A stretch of DNA of 64,000 nucleotides from Fischerella sp. PCC 9431 (GTDB lineage Bacteria; Cyanobacteriota; Cyanobacteriia; Cyanobacteriales; Nostocaceae). The translations under genes were made by a program, and so were the position numbers. Below the pieces are notes generated by a model, which made no database searches, was not told the DNA's origin, and was given only the letters and a program-made list of their open reading frames with translations. The stretch is taken from assembly GCF_000447295.1 (NCBI RefSeq), contig NZ_KE650771.1, forward strand, positions 939,151 to 1,003,150, written 5' to 3'. Below, piece after piece: positions 63,767 to 64,000 of the stretch (within the stretch, counting starts at the first letter, position 1; the number at the start of each line of letters is the position of its first letter).

Positions 63767-64000
63767 AGCAGTGATTTGGGCTACTGTAAAAAAGCAATGG
63801 GAACATGATTTCACCGATTTTCGTTTTAGATCGGGGAAACTATATTCGGTCTGATGACCATCGTACCTTTTGCAATACGTGGGAAAAGACTAAAAACTAA
63901 GGGGAAAAGAGTTTTCAAATTTTCTTTGGGAAAAAATAACTCTGTCTTTGATCCTCACTCCTTTAGGAAGTGAAGACCCTAAGTTCCTCCTTAACTTTCT
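63767..64000. other. Upstream region of the P-domain protease, to window end
   Basis: Contains an A/G-rich stretch (63880-63930) and a small hairpin CACTCCTTTAGGAAGTG near 63957-63973. A 39-codon frame starting ATG 63854 has no support. The next gene, if any, lies outside the window. Confidence 0.4.

Overview
The window looks like chromosomal DNA from a filamentous, probably heterocyst-forming cyanobacterium (Nostocales). The grounds are many copies of the cyanobacterial HIP1 octamer GCGATCGC; photosynthesis and Calvin-cycle genes (a Gap2-type GAPDH, a class II FBPase/SBPase, hemA, a VTE6-type DUF92 protein, a PaO-type Rieske oxygenase); a CyaC-type multidomain adenylate cyclase; a likely PatD heterocyst-frequency gene; and dense families of short G/C-rich and palindromic intergenic repeats. 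I see no rRNA, transposase, prophage or CRISPR array. One tRNA, Gly(UCC), is present.

Layout. 1-7 kb: a polysaccharide-type SDR cut by the left edge, glutathione reductase, a YqiA-like esterase, an unknown 184-aa protein, a 1 kb AT-rich gene-free stretch and a GNAT protein. 7.6-12.7 kb: the CyaC-like cyclase and a TonB-like proline-rich protein. 12.8-22.4 kb: tRNA-Gly, radC, a phosphoribulokinase paralogue, a PPC-domain subtilase, DUF92/VTE6, and a two-gene export unit (parvulin-like PPIase plus HlyB-type ABC exporter). 22.5-30.5 kb: Rieske oxygenase, GNAT, murB-murC, nadD, gap2, thiL. 30.6-41 kb: small lipoprotein, COG1964 radical SAM enzyme with a small membrane protein, rel (ppGpp), patD-like gene, EamA transporter, GT4 glycosyltransferase, HAD hydrolase, infC. 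41-48.6 kb: two unknown membrane proteins, dprA, orphan PotA-like ATPase, mrdA/PBP2, small proteins. 49-53 kb: accessory-looking stretch with small membrane and secreted proteins and an SF2 helicase-nuclease fusion. 53-64 kb: UPF0182, hemA, glpX, grxC, a 68-aa protein, tadA, plsC and a P-domain subtilase.

How the genes fit together. Most are housekeeping genes in singletons or short operons (murC-murB, glpX-hemA, PPIase-exporter). Cell-wall synthesis (murB, murC, mrdA), carbon fixation (gap2, glpX, the Prk-like paralogue), redox (gor, grxC), signalling (cyaC, rel) and translation (infC, tadA, tRNA-Gly) are all represented.

Most notable signals. (1) A solitary helicase plus PD-(D/E)XK nuclease fusion at 50628-53108, in a stretch lacking HIP1, is the best candidate for an undescribed, possibly defence-related, gene. 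(2) A dispersed repeat of the GACACGGAGA/TCTCCGTGTC type occurs between genes and also, in frame, inside three large proteins, always at an apparent linker or loop. (3) infC has no ordinary start codon and very likely starts at AUU or AUC. (4) The Prk paralogue lacks one regulatory cysteine. (5) The exporter carries a degenerate C39 domain and is translationally coupled to a PPIase. All calls come from reading the sequence and family knowledge; no database search was run.
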